DNA from: Aspidiotus rigidus
Lineage: Eukaryota; Arthropoda; Insecta; Hemiptera; Diaspididae
Direction of reading: 5' to 3'
Assembly: GCA_035079385.1 (NCBI GenBank)
Contig: JAVHKY010000029.1
Coordinates: 310,001 to 374,000, forward strand
DNA: 64,000 nt
The translations under genes and the position numbers were made by a program. Positions 25,701-38,899 of this stretch are shown in pieces (within the stretch, counting starts at the first letter, position 1; each line of letters opens with the position of its first letter). Below the pieces are notes generated by a model, which was not told where the DNA came from, ran no database searches, and saw only the letters and a program-made list of their open reading frames with translations.

Positions 25701-27948
25701 ATCCGTTTTGCAAACGAACAAAAAAGTATATCTACAGGACAGAAAAGTAATTTGTAACGTCACAAAATAGAAACAACGGCGCTTGCAGCAAACGCGCCTG
25801 CAAACGAACGCTTTCGCTCCTGAAAAAAGCGCACTTTCGCAGAGTAAGTTCCACAAAACGATTTGCCCTCGATATGAGTGCACCACGTTTACGACGACAG
25901 GAGCAAAATACGTATTCATTTCAGGGGCACGACGAGCTTTCCTTTCGCATTACGAAAATTTTGTAAGATATCAATTTTGTGTAAAATTTTGTCAGGAACA
26001 TATTTTTCCTCTGGTAAATTTTTTGTAGCGTGCATATTTGACGGGTTACTTCAAAAAACGAACTTTTGTCACGTCACGTTTCGCCTTTCAAGAGATGACA
26101 CATCAGGAATACGGCTGCGGACTTCAAGTACGTTCAATAAGACGTTAGTTCAAAGACATTTTTGGGAAAAAAAAAACCTTCCTCAAAATCGCAATTGCCT
26201 GGACCAGTACTACCCGCGGAGAAACCATCAGAGGGCACCGAACGAAACAGCACACAAGTAAAGAAACATCATCCAGGGTTCTGAGAGACACTCGTGGTGA
26301 GGGGTTTCTCATCGCTTCAATGACTTCCTCGTTACCTTGGGAATGACGTCTACTTGAATTTTTCTCGTGTCGAACTTTTGACGAAGACGAACAAATGCAT
26401 ATTTATTATTGAACGAAAGAGCGTCAGAAAGAGGCTGCCTCGTCAAACGATGAAGCTGACTGATGGAGAACGATTAAATCGGTGAACTCGTGGACATTAC
26501 GATCCATCCATAGATGTAAGAACGAGCGGCGGAATGTCCGTTAACTGTAGCTCGAATACGATACAATTTTTTTGTATTTTCTAGCATTTTTTCTCCTGTA
26601 CCAGTGTGCGTGCGCGCGCGTTCAAGAATATCTTCATGTCACTCGCGGATGTTTGCGAACTCACACGAAGAAAATATGTATACTGGTAGGCAGATATATT
26701 TTACCATTATTTTCATCAAGGCGATGTAAATTCATACTCGTATGTTTTCTTCCATACAAAAAGAGAAAAAGAAAGAAAAAAAAAACGATTCGACGCGACG
26801 AATGTATATTATGTTAACTGGGGACAATACGAACGTAAATTAATATGACGTGAGTTTCAATCGCTATTCGCGGAGTCAATTGAAAATCGCTACTTCCTAT
26901 ATTACATTATGATCCCAACGAATAAGCAGCCTACTCCTGCTTTGAGCTATACTAAGGAGGAGATATCTTTACCTGTATTAGACGCGTATAAATGCAAAAT
27001 TCTTCAATACAATCGTAGCTGACCCATACTATAATACTTCCTTCCACCGCAGTCCGAGCTTAATCCACGCACTGTAAACTCGCGCGCCGTCTCTAATTAC
27101 CATTATTTTCCATATTAGAAGAAAATTCCCATGCATCTCGCGTCCCAGCGATACGGGAAAACGGGATTCGATGCACCGATGAGTCGAGTCGCGATCCTGC
27201 TTTTTCCTCTTCGGCTTCACGTCTTAAGGTAGCAAAGTCGTAAAAAGTGAGAAATGAGGAAATGCACAACAGATGAATGACTTCCGCGAGTATTCGCAAA
27301 AAAAAAAAAAAAGGAGAAGAAGAAGAAAGATCGCGCAAACACCCTAATATTTATGTCTTCCTCTGGATGGCAGTAATTTCCGCGCGCATTTGTGCGTAGG
27401 CAGCGATGGCGAAGAGACGCGCGACCTTTTCTTTTTTTTTTCTTGAATAACATCGTGTTATGTCGGCTTCCCGCCGAGTCCATAATGTCTCATTAACGCT
27501 ACCGCGCAAGACGTCACATAATTACTGTAACCGGTAACGTAAATTTTTTTTCTTTTTTTTTCGTATTCGCACGTCTTCGGCCATCGATTATTATATTGAG
27601 CTCTCATTCTCCCTCTCTCTCTAGCTCAAAAAGTGCTTGATAATCACCTTACGTAACTTATTAGATTTGACGGCGACCATATTTTCGACCTAATTCCACG
27701 GTTTCAATTTTTTTTTCTTTTTTTCTTCGTAAAAGCTTTACAGATCACAAATTCTCTTCTCACCGTCGCTATTTATACCCAAAATAAAGCCATTCGAAAA
27801 ACATTTGAAGCGAAATAGTTATGACAGGAAGGCAGAGTTTTCAGCTATCGATTATGACAGGATCAGTAGGACTAATTTTCATTGATTATCAATTTCAAAG
27901 TCTGATAACGTCACATACGCGCGGTCAATCTACCCTCTCCTTATGGGG
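22709..27948. other. No gene recognised
   Basis: Over 5 kb of intron-like DNA with A/T tracts (27300-27314, 27430-27441, 27545-27560). Open frames up to 127 codons (25878-26261) show no known domain. Confidence 0.5.
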
Positions 27949-28146
27949 CTCTTCCCCTATTTCGTATTGCATACTCGTTTGCCTGATTCTTATCATATTG
28001 GTACTCGATTTACACTGATTTTATGGCAGGAGAATTGAAAATGCAATAATGTCTTATCTATTTCTCTGCCAATAGACCAATGTAAATCAAGTACGATTGC
28101 GATAAGCATCAGGCAAACAATTATGCAATACGAAATAGGAGAAGAG
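27949..28146. mobile_element. Palindromic MITE-like element
   Basis: Arms 27949-28034 and 28062-28146 are about 86 bp each and inversely complementary with few mismatches, around a 27-bp loop. Recognisable blocks are CGTATTGCAT, TTTGCCTGAT, CTTATC and GATTTACA, each with its inverse. No coding potential; the transcript would fold into a long hairpin. Confidence 0.8.
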
Positions 28147-31100
28147 GTCTATACAGGAAAAGTGGAACTCTTCCATGACAGAATGTTTTAGTTCTAAGTA
28201 AGAGTCTAGCAATATAAACTGTCGAACTAACAAGAGCAACAATACACGAGGTAACGGTCGAAATTCTTGAACACCAGCTAAAATACTTTTGATACAATGC
28301 TACACCCCACAGTTAGTGAGGAATTTTTTTTTTTTTTTTTTTTGGGGGAGTATGGGAGGGTTTAGCCAAGTCTCACCAAAACTCATGTGAGGGGGAGGAG
28401 ACGCCGACAAATCTCACGTAATTTTTTTCTCACACAAATACATCCTAAAATATTTCTAAACTGGCTTAAGCTTAATAAAAACTAGTTCTTTTTGAATAGG
28501 TGTAAAATGTGATCAAGAAAATCACGTTTTTTCAATAGATAAACGCGATTAAGCACAGATAAACGTATTCGAAGCAAAAATACACATTTCGGAAAATCTC
28601 AAGCAAGATAAGGGGGGTCGAAAATTCACAAAAATCGCCTCACGTAATTTATGGACACCCCCTTAGAATTGAAAGGGAGGAAAGAAGGACGTAAGCTACA
28701 CTGGGCTCAGGTATACGTGAGTCAATTTCAGTTCCTATTTATACCATCGTTTTTTGGTGCTGCTCGAGGCATTCTACAGCTAATAAATATCAATGCGGGA
28801 ATAAAAAACCAATACTGTAGGGTAGACGACGACTTGTGCCAGCATCTGGTGCCGAGGGATGATACTGGACAAGATTAAAGCAGTTCGCTGAAGTAGAAAT
28901 CAGTCAAGTGACGTCGTCTGGTGGTAGATAGTCGAAACTTGTCGGAGTACTTCTTGAATTAGAATTTAATTATTCGAGACATAATCGTGAGGAGTAGTTC
29001 ACTGAATATATTTGTGATTTACACGCGTCTGCTCCTGGTCAGATGATTTTATTATACACATACGATTATCGTAGTGGCATCAAAGAGTAGAAGTAGAGGT
29101 AATGTAATGTGGATGTTGAATAGAATTCATGATCACCAATCAGTACGACTCAGGGTTGCCAACTGTAGTAAAGTATGCTGACGTCCTGGATCCCAAGACT
29201 TATGGTCGACTCACGGCAGTCGATTGTAAGAGTCATCATAACCTGTACGATTAGCTAAGGCCCTGAACAGCCGATGGTCTGAGCTCACTGAAGGGTATGT
29301 TGAACAATGAGAGCCTCCTCAATGGTCGTAACAAACTCTAGAACCGAGATTCTTTCAGTGATGGCCCTTTGCAAAAGCCAGGACCTGTGAAGTCAAAAAC
29401 CATGAGGATGAGGTGTCATCGTTGGAGGACCGTATCGTGGAACTTTTGTGGCTAGTCAAGTAGAGGAGGTATCGGCTGAGTTAAGTATTAGGGATTTCAT
29501 CATACAAATTCGAGGCCGGTGCGGCGTTGGTCTCCTCGGATAGGGTCGTAGTGGTTTGACCCTGCGTAGAGAAATTGTAATATTGCAGAATCTGTAACCA
29601 TCAGGCTCTTATAAATGACTGGCTGACGGGTTTTCACATAGTTATGGACCAAAGTTCCTCATCCTTCAGTGAAATTGTAACTCACTTCTTGAAAGAAAGA
29701 GAAGAAACATAATAAAACGGAACAATTCTTAAGGTTTCTTACTTTTCTCGAGAAGAACATCGAATTCAAATTTGTTAAAAAATTAAGCAGAAGAGGATAG
29801 TAAAGTCTATTGGAGACAACCTCAATCATACAAGATGTGCAGCACTAAAGAGAACATCCGTATATATCAGGAATAATCATTCTCAGAAAACGAGAAGCTA
29901 TTTCTCTGAAATACGGCGGCAAGTACTTTTTACAAATCTTCGGAAAGATACTGCAATAGCCACTCATTTTTGTAGATTCTTTTTATCGCCTTTTGACTAT
30001 CAAGAAAAAAGCTATAAAACGTGATTTCGCTCACACTGCAATGAAATTTTCGAATCAGCAACCATAATTAATATTTTATGCGAATTCATACGAACATGTC
30101 TTTATATAGTGCACGCCATCTGACAAGGTTCACTCGCTCGACTCAAACGAATTCCCTTGCAGCGCTTAACAATGATTGTGAGGCCACAGCTGTATAAGTG
30201 CGCACGTAAACAGAAATCAAAGCGTAGCCAAGAGCTAAATATATGTCATTATTATCAATTATAGATCATCTTCATTATGTGTAACATTACAAATTATGTA
30301 ATGAAACGTCCATCTATAACTAGAGTGATGAATCGAGTCTACAATTATTGGCGTACATTACTGCGATCGAATTCGAATGAAACTCCCTTACTAGGGAAAA
30401 AAATGATACTCCCGAGTCCATCCATGAAGTTGATAATAAGAATATTCATCGAAGTGTAGATATCGTATTCTTACTAACGGTGATTTAAACGGTTCCATAT
30501 TTTTTCTTCCTTCTTAATGAGCGTTAAAAGTTGTGTTTTAAGAACTCGTTGACCTTTGCCGGTCATTGAACACACTTGACCGTCATTCATCATTCGAAAA
30601 TTTTATTATGTTACTCGAAGTATAGATTGAAAACAATTTTTCCTAGTTTTTCGCAACAAATTTTCGTGAACGATGAATCGACATTTTTTAGGGTTGTATG
30701 ACGCAGACCGTAAGACCTCGTCTAAGCACCACTCGAATCAGCGTATATATTTCCGTTAAATTACAACACGCGCAATCTCTATAGAGAGGCTGATGGGCAG
30801 AATACAGGTTTGCGCATATATAATACAAATTCTTGGACTAAAGTAACAAAACGAAAGACTCGTGAGATAATCGCATCTTCCATCGACTTCACGGGACACT
30901 TCGTATAATCTCTTACAAATATACAGGTACATAATATGCCTCAATGATGCGGTCATTGCGTTAATTCAACATAATGTATTTATACGCATGCAAATTGAAC
31001 ACAGGATGGATGGATTGCATTGCCCGCGTCGAACGTTTCTGCAGTCAGTGCAGTGCCGAGCTGTCTTCTGCCCGTTTGCTTTTCGATCGATGCACGAGAT

Positions 31101-32129
31101 TAAGAAATGACGGCTATTCCGTTAATTCTCAATTAGGTTACTAGAATGATTTTCCCATTGTTGAATTTTCTTGACAGATAGGTATTCTTAAAAGAAACGT
31201 ACGTATACAATGATTTTTTCAAACCTATCTTCGACGTACGTATAGATCCTGCATAGGTCGTTGGAATCCATACGCCATACTACGCTTCGTTATGCACAAA
31301 TTGTTGCGATTGTTTTGACATTGGATTGTCAAGAAAGAGAGGGGCAAGAAACGAGTGATGTCGTTTAGCCTCAGCTGCAATCTATCGTTAAAAACACAAT
31401 ATTTTTAGGCATTGAGAGAGAAAAAAAAAACGGTGGCAGTGTACTATGCGAACATTCTATTTTGGAAGTGTGTATGTATGTGCAATACGTAAAGAGCCCG
31501 TGTACGAGCGAAGGGCTGATTAGCATTCAGTTCTCGTCCGCCCGAATAATGCTGCCTCTTCTTTGGTAAAAACCCCTTCCGAGGTGCACGTTTCTAATTT
31601 GCAGTACACACATACCAATACGACATTAAGTCGGTTAGTGGTATGCGAGCGCAAACACTGTACGTAAAGAATAAACATACATTCTATTCATGTAGGTTCC
31701 TCCAAGGATCAAGTACGAATGGTTCTAATATTAAATAGGAAACCGGATCATCGATCGACTATATAGCGACAGTTCAGTTACACATGGACTAGCAGTATAT
31801 TTTTTTTTGAAGGCGATATCAAGGACAAGAAAGGTCGTTCCATTTGTATGGAGAGTTTGGCGCTAAGATAAATTTTAATTACGCCCGATAAACAAAGAGA
31901 AAATTGAAGCAAGACTGATATCAGTGAATCTATCTTTTTCAAAATTTCAAAGAAGTGACCACAATCACCGAAAGTTAATAAAACTTGACAAAGTTGACTG
32001 AGGGATGCGAAGCACCTGTTCGAAGAAGGACATGCGATATTGCAAGTACCGACTGGGACAAGAAACGATGCTCAAACCCCAAGAAGGCGATCAATATCCA
32101 ATAAATGATAACTTGGAACACTCAAAGTT
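28147..32129. other. No gene recognised
   Basis: Contains a T18-type tract near 28327. A stretch at about 29140-29620 is less AT-rich than its surroundings and looks like a repeat or old coding relic, but I could not match it in any frame. Confidence 0.45.
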
Positions 32130-32600
32130 CTTCTTTTTATTTACCTATTTAGCTAATCAGCGATATGATTCCAAGTCTCACTTCTCAACATACTTTTTAG
32201 AGGACAAAAAAGATATTACAGACAACAGACACGTGAGGATTTTTCTTACGGACCTCTGTAATTTTCTTCTTGTTTATTGAAGTAGCTCGCCAGCGGACTA
32301 TATTTCTCTTATACTCATTACGCGCATCAGCGAAATTTCTCTCACTTTCATCTTTCTGATCAGCAATACTTTTCCAAGTTCCACTTCTCAATCATTCTTG
32401 TTTAATCCATAGTTTTTTTCCCACTGGCGGAATTTCTCTACGCTTCGCCTTTCTACTTATCAGCGAGGCTTTTCCAAGTTCAACTTGACCCATTAAAGAT
32501 ATTCATTCGAGCTCGCCCCTCTCATCCTACTCTTTTAGGCCATCAGCAAGGTTTCCCAAAGCACACTATTATACACGTGTAGCTTAGAAGTCTCCAAGGA
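32130..32600 (+). repeat. Diverged tandem repeat, about 100-bp unit
   Basis: ATCAGC followed by (A/T)TTCCAAGTTCCACTTCTCAA recurs from 32156, 32359, 32459 and 32542, with a CATCAGCGAAATTTCTCT half-unit at 32326 and GGCGGAATTTCTCTACGC at 32426. Spacings are about 100 bp or twice that. Confidence 0.6.
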
Positions 32601-33369
32601 CGGAAAATTGAGAATCGACGTCGAAAGCGCTCGATCTGTGTAATTTATTGCGGTACATATTTGTAATTGTTTCTCTACTCTTTTCGAGTATTTCAAAAAG
32701 TAACATTTTTGAAACTTACAACACCTATTTATTCACCGCGGGGATTTCGGTGACTAGCGTTTTGGTCCGTGTCCAGCAAGTAAAATTTATTAGGAAGTAA
32801 CAAATACACACAAATTATCCAGATGGTACGACATTTCCAGCTTTTTTGTGAACCGGGTTACCGGAAAATATTCTGGCGGAGCCAAATGAATGAAAATGAT
32901 TTTTAATGTTTTTTTATAGTCGCTCAATCTAGCTACCAGTAAAGACAAAATAATTTCCGATAGCGGATAAACGCGTTGGGTCAATTCAAGGATTCTTCGC
33001 AAATTTTCTGGGAAAGGTGGGAAGTGCTGAGCCGGAGATTTCCAATAGATGGCTGGGGTGCCGATGCTCGTTAAGACATTGAAAACAGGAAACTCCGTCT
33101 CAAAATTGCTAATTTTCGATAGTGGATTGAGTCAAAGTAAAGATATCAACCAGTTTGATCCTCTTTGTAACGTCATCATAATTCCTTGAACCTGCTTGTA
33201 ATGTAATTAAGCTTGGAAAATAATCACCATCCGTGACGTCAACAACATTCCTCTTTTTTTCTCCTTCGGACTAGCGAATTTCTTGATAAAGTTGCGAGCA
33301 TGTTGCATGCTAGGCCTCGTATAGCGTGATATAGCCTAATATGGGGGATACTCTGCCTCCCGGATTCCC
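32601..33369. other. No gene recognised
   Basis: Ordinary sequence between the 100-bp repeat and the RTE 3' end. Confidence 0.5.
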
Positions 33370-33624
33370 AAAGCTCCTTCTTCTTCAGTGCCATGACCAA
33401 TCTTGATTCTTGGCTCATCCATCGGCCAGTTTCGTCAATTCCTCATATGCGTCTATGTCGGCTGCTGTATGGAATAGTTCTTGGACGCTACTTCCAATCC
33501 AACTCCGGAGGTCCCTCGGCGAAGATTAGCTCTCCCGCCCGACTCTCCGTTTCTCCTCTATTTTCCCCATCATCATGGTCTGTAGTAGGACATACTCAGG
33601 ACCGTGTATCATGTGGCCAAAATA

Positions 33625-33816
33625 TTACATCTTTCTTTTTCTAACTGTGCAGAGCAGCTCCGTCTCCTTCCCCATCATCTGAAGCACTTCGGCATTGGTC
33701 TTCATCCTGAGTATCCGTTGGTAACACCAAAGCTCAAAGGCTTCTAACCAATTAAAAGTTCTCGTTTTCAAAATCCTCGTTTCCATTCCATACAGGAGCA
33801 CCGGCAGACATGGCAT
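33625..33816 (-). pseudogene. RTE LINE fragment after the RT
   Basis: Contains Leu-Leu-Tyr-Gly-Met-Glu-Thr, Phe-Glu-Leu-Trp-Cys-Tyr-Gln-Arg-Ile-Leu-Arg and a Val-Arg-Lys-Arg-Lys end, the connector typical of RTE polyproteins downstream of the polymerase. It abuts the RT palm through the internal deletion. Confidence 0.75.
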
Positions 33817-34013
33817 TCCAAGATTCTGATTTTTGAAGCGAGCATCATATCGTGAGCTGTGAGTACCTTCTCACTTTCAGCCAACAGAACTCTGTCATCT
33901 GCGTATTTTACATTGTTGATACATTCACCGCCGATTTTCACGCCTTCTTCCTTGTCATCAGGGCGTCTTTGAAGGCTTGTTGAATAATATACTACTTTAC
34001 ACCTTGCTCGATC

Positions 34014-34232
34014 CTAACGGGCGCAGAAATGTTGCCGTTTTCCAGTGAAATCATTGCATTTTTCTGTAAGTAGAGGTTTCTGATAATACGTTTGTCCACT
34101 GTCCAAGCCGATTATATCGAGGACCTGGAACATCTTGTCGTGTTCTACTTTATCGAAGGGCTGTTCAAAATCTAAGTAGCAGAGGTGTACTGGGTGTTGA
34201 AACTCTTTCATTTTCTGAATCAGAATGTTCAT
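34014..34232 (-). pseudogene. RTE reverse transcriptase fragment (fingers/palm)
   Basis: The frame contains Cys-Tyr-Leu-Asp-Phe-Glu-x-Pro-Phe-Asp-Lys-Val-Glu-His-Asp, the first catalytic-aspartate block of LINE RTs. It stops where a frameshift separates it from the Tyr-Ala-Asp-Asp block. Confidence 0.75.
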
Positions 34233-34489
34233 ACGAAACAGGGCTTCTCGGGTTCCGAGGCCGCTCCGGAAGCCGAACTATTCTCTTCCAATACTTTCCT
34301 CACATTTGTTCCGTATTCTATTCTGTATTATCTTCAAAAATATTTTCAAAGCATAGCTCGTTAAGCTAATTAGCCTATACTCAGAGCACGATTTTGGTTG
34401 TGGGGTCTTTGGTAGCACAATGAATCTGTCTAGTATAGCCGAATACACTATATTTTCGAACAGGGGATTTCAGACTTCGACTCGCAGAT

Positions 34490-34835
34490 TTCTGGATCAA
34501 GTCGCTGAAACAAAGCCTAGCAATCTGTCTAGTATATTGTATGCCAAGCCTAGTATAGCCTAGCGTAGCATAAATCTAGTGTAGAGCTAGTAGTATACGT
34601 ACTATTGTAGGGTTAGCGGAGAGCTAATCTCTATTCTAGGCCTAGTTTCAAACTAATGTAATCCAATTACGGGTAGTTCAAGTCTAGTTTGAGGCTAATT
34701 TACAGCTAATATAGCAATATACTGTAAGGTAAATGTACTTAATATTCTCTATACTAAGACATGGTAGGCTTAGTCCAAAGTCCAACCAAGCTACTTCAAG
34801 TCTATCTTACAGCTAGTATAACTTCAGATACTGCA
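34490..34835. repeat. CTAG-rich stretch
   Basis: About a dozen CTAG words in 345 bp, mostly within GCCTAGTATAG, GTCTAGTTT or GCTAGTATA. No fixed period. It directly adjoins the 5' end of the RTE fragment. Confidence 0.5.
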
Positions 34836-37800
34836 TGCTAAAACTGAGAAACTTGATCTCGGCGATTCTGAACCCATTGACGAAGGTTTGACTCGGTATC
34901 GCGGATTTCCGTACCGGTAAAGACATTAAAAATGTCAAAATTGTTTCGTTCTCCTGGAAAGTTCCCTAAATTCAATAAGTACCTCATAGTTACAACAATT
35001 TCATTCAAATCCTCCGATGTTCGAGTAGATATTATTATCAACGCTTCAGAAATATTCTTCTCGACAATAGAACCTTTGAGCGAGCTCTGAAAGCCATATT
35101 GCACCTCTTCTTACCAATCTCATCATACGCACTCTTCGACGGTACTCAAAATGAAGTCAATATATACCTGTAGAGGTAAGAAGGAAAAAACCTGAACAAG
35201 TACGGAATTTTCATGTGTACAAGCAGGCGTTAATCCACCGTCACTTTACATGCTATATACAATATACAGGCTACCGTGTTCATAAACCTATACCATCTCG
35301 TACGTCTATGGATCACGATCGAAGATGAGCACTTCACGTAGCAACGGAATCAGATCATGTCCAAACGTTAACTGATTGAAACCGCAGAAGCCAGCAACGG
35401 AGAGATCAAATTTAATCAAAAAAATGAATAAAAGACGAAGGTACTCAAGGTACGGACGTGTTCTACGTTACATGGATACTGTGACCAAAGTGAATCAGCC
35501 TATTTCACAACGGTTAGCTGTACTTATAGACGTGAAGGCAACATACGATTGATGCCTTTTCAACAGCTGAATAAGACGAAAAAAAATAATCTCTTTATTA
35601 ATCATATTTTCAGATTCCAACAAAATACTTTCACCCGCTCCACCTCATCACCACCTTCACTCACCGATACTTCATTAAAATCCGTACAGATTATAATCGG
35701 CTACGACCTTAATTAAAGGAAATCGCGAGCCTTTCGTTCGTTGTCTCGCCATCATAGTTGCAAGCGAACGGAAAAAAATAATAATTGCCGGTAAAATGCG
35801 GAAAGTAGTGAAATAGTTTCGTATCGAAAATGAGCCACCTACTGCACCTTCTTGCATTGGTTTCGCATGCCACGCTAAATAAGACGAGTAACGTTCGGCG
35901 CCGATATTACTGCGACACAAAAAATTAAATGGGCATAAAACCTACTTTGGAAAAGTGAAGTGATTCGACGCTTCCGCAAAAATAGAAGAATAATTTCATA
36001 CATACGTACGACAGAACCCAAACTCTCGATCAGACATTATCGAACAATCGCAGAGACTTTCTATATTCCTTGTCTTAATGGACAACGTTGATTGGCTCGC
36101 GTGATCCTTATGCTCATACTTTCTATCTATCTCTCTCTCTCTTTGTAATACTCATTAACTGAATGTGTGAATTTTCGCATCAACCTCCGTCGTTGGTCCA
36201 AGTTCAAAAACGCAATCTTTAGAATACAGTACGAAAACAAACTCGTGCCTCTCGGAACTCATTCAAGCTCCGGTATAAAGGAGTAACCTTTTAAAGCGAA
36301 CCACGAAAGAAAAACAATCTTTTCGATAACGAAGTTGGAAAACGAACGTTTGCCACGAGTTAGCTATCAATGTGGTGCATACAAACACATTAAACCAAAC
36401 AAATAGAATAATTAATTAAAACATTATTCGAAAAAACTGAGAAAAAAAAAAAGGTGGGACAAAGAGCGAATATCGAAGAGAAGTGGAAAAGCAAAACGGA
36501 TCGATGAAATCAACGAGAGTACGACGATGGATACACAATCCCAGAAAGACGTGACAAACAGCATACCACGCAACAAGTATTAAAGATATAGACAGATCTT
36601 TAATAATGGCTTAGAAAAACGGAAGCGTGGCCAAATATCTCTTGACCGTGAGATTGTTTTCGTGGCTGCTGCATTTTGACCCATTTGGCAGACGTAAGCG
36701 GGATTTTTTTTTTCTTCTTAATTAGAACCAATAATGCCCATTTCAGAAAAATATAATCGTACTACAGATCGACTGATAATGTACAGCTAGTGCTCACTCC
36801 TTCTTTCTTTCTAAATCGTCGCTTGTCCATCGTACGTTTTCAGTATGGTAATGAATACAAAGCAAATTAAAGATGTCCACAACTTCGACGAGCGAATGTG
36901 ATCTCATTGTCTCACGTAGGTAGCGAAAGTATATTAAGCTTCTCGAAGAGTAAAAATGATTATAAAATTGAAGACCTCATTATGAACATCTATACCATCT
37001 GCCTTTTGGCTATACATTTTTAATTTCCCACAAGATTTGAGAGTTCGATTGCGACGAGGGGGTTACCAGCAGACCCCTGACGAAGATCTCACAAGCCCAC
37101 AGCGCGTTTGAACGGTGCATCCATCTAAATAGGGATCTATTAACGAAAATGTTTGATTTTTTTTTTACGTATACGAGTATAAAACTAACTACGCTATTAG
37201 TGGAAAATACGCGCAGACGTCGCCGCGCGTCACAGTGGAACGAGCAACGAGATGCGAGCACCTGATCACTGACTAATAATATTAACAGGCCCGAGGTACG
37301 GTATGTGGGTTCCATGTGTGTCATTTACCCACTCGACTGATAACAAGTCGAGTTTTAGGGCACAGGGTCGTGCAAAACTAATAAACCTAGCTGTTATGCT
37401 CGACCAGAGACTTCTTTTATATCGTTTTTTTTCCTCTCTCTCCTTCTTCTTTTTTCCGTAAGGTAATACAGAATTTTAACAAATCTACAAACGTAAAAAT
37501 TAAATGTCAACGAAACGGTACAGAAGTTCTTGCTGATGTCTTTTTTTTTTTTTGATTGGGAAGTGCAAATTTGTGGTAAAATGTATTCGAATTTTATAAT
37601 CATTGGGGTTCGCGAATATAACTAGTCAATTCAGGAATATTCAGAAGATCCGTTTTAATTATGAAGTTGCTACAATTAAAAAAGCACCGCTAAAACCAGT
37701 TTACAAGTTTGGAATCGCCAAGTCAAATATACCTCAATTATTCTCATCGCATCAGTAAAATAATCAACTTGACTAATTCTACTCTCTTCTTAGACTCCTT

Positions 37801-37914
37801 TTCAATCCATAGACATTTTATAGTCAGACTCGCAATACGAAAATACAATCAAATATACGAGCGCGAACGTTAACAGCGACGCTAATAGAGAGGAGGGAGT
37901 ATCCATAGAAGTAA
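34836..37914. other. No gene recognised
   Basis: Intron-like DNA with a (TC)n stretch near 36128 and A/T tracts. The 104-codon - frame at 37010-37324 has no known domain. Confidence 0.5.
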
Positions 37915-38587
37915 TATCGATGGCGAAGAACTCAACGGAATAGGATTGCTAGGATGAAGGTCTTGGTTAGGAAATACGGATGAGAGAGGGGATTAGATAG
38001 CATACGAAATTCTCGGGAAGGAGAGGAGTGAGTGAGAAGAAAGAGGCAAGTATTTAGCGGTGAATATGAAACCAGAGTTTCTCAGACTGAAGGATGGGAC
38101 GTTACTTTGAATGGAAACTGCATAATTATTCTACTCTAGTTCCCAATTTGGACCCTTCCATGTTGCAGAGAGGGTTGAAGGAAAATTTGATTGATTTGTT
38201 GTTCGTGTATAAAGTCAGTAATTTTGGGAATTTTCGTAAGATAGAGACGGATATCAGAGATAAAAATTAACCAAGAAGAAGTGGATGGGAAGTTGAGATG
38301 TAAGGCTCCAAGTTTAAGGCGAGTATCAAGATGGATTTAAATAGCAGAAGGGGTGGATTACGAAGGCTGAGAGCATAATTAGTCATTTTCCAAAAAGTTA
38401 GCGAAGCGTGCAGAGGAGGAAGTCAAGACTCGGACGATTGCAATTTTGGGGTTATTTTGTTCGAATGGATTTAAATTAGAGAACCGTATTCAAGTTAGTA
38501 ACGGATTAGACTATTGTAGATTAGGAGGAGGAGTTTGCATGGACCGGCGGTACGAGGGTATGATAAGGTACTTGAGAAAGTTCAAAG
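37915..38587. other. Purine-rich block, left of the AT island
   Basis: Long GA-rich stretches with no clear open frame. The same texture resumes at 39115-39720, so the AT island appears inserted into it. A decayed retroelement is possible but I recognise no domain. Confidence 0.35.
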
Positions 38588-38629
38588 AAATAAAAATAAT
38601 TAATATTTAATATTATTTTTTAAAAATAG

Positions 38630-38685
38630 ATTTATATAATTCAAAATAAAATATTAATCTGTGAAATTAAAAATAAATTATAAAT
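38630..38685 (+). tRNA. Mitochondrial-type tRNA-His-like fold (low confidence)
   Basis: A perfect 7-bp acceptor (ATTTATA/TATAAAT) encloses a weak D stem (three pairs), a perfect 5-bp anticodon stem (TTAAT/ATTAA) and the 7-base loop CTGTGAA, giving anticodon GTG. The space left for the T arm is only 8 bases, so that arm is missing. Such folds arise by chance more often in AT-rich DNA. Confidence 0.28.
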
Positions 38686-38770
38686 ATATTTTATTAATTA
38701 ATTTATTGAATTATTAAATAATATTAATCAATTAAATATAAATTTGAAAATTCAATTGAATACTTTAATA

Positions 38771-38899
38771 ATTAATTTTATTTCTATCCCATTTTTATGA
38801 ATATCCAATTTCAAGAATAATATTTTTATTATTACAATTTTAATAATAAATTACTCATTGTATATTGAAACGAAAAATTTTTATATTTTATTTTTTAAT
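38771..38899 (+). pseudogene. Possible atp8-like mitochondrial pseudogene (low confidence)
   Basis: Forty-three codons open only in the invertebrate mitochondrial code, hydrophobic in the middle, with Trp near residue 10 and a basic, Asn/Lys-rich end. Length and style suit ATP synthase subunit 8. The expected terminal Trp-Lys-Trp is not intact (a TAG replaces the first Trp). Subunit 8 is poorly conserved, so recognition is tentative. Confidence 0.25.

Larger units (their letters stand above)
33370..34450 (-). mobile_element. Second RTE-type LINE, internally deleted
   Basis: On the - strand the RT starts near 34450 with Leu-Pro-Lys-Thr-Pro-Gln-Pro, followed by a Phe-Gly-Phe-Arg-x-Gly-Leu-Gly-Thr-Arg-Glu-Ala block near 34260 and Leu-Asp-Phe-Glu-x-Pro-Phe-Asp-Lys-Val at 34150-34190. 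Tyr-Ala-Asp-Asp is intact at 33894-33905. After that the sequence jumps to Leu-Leu-Tyr-Gly-Met-Glu-Thr (near 33790), so roughly 100 codons are missing. The C-terminal Glu-Leu-Phe-His-Thr-Ala block (near 33470) and 3' end follow. Same group as the copy at 20.2-21.15 kb, same orientation, less decayed. Confidence 0.75.
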
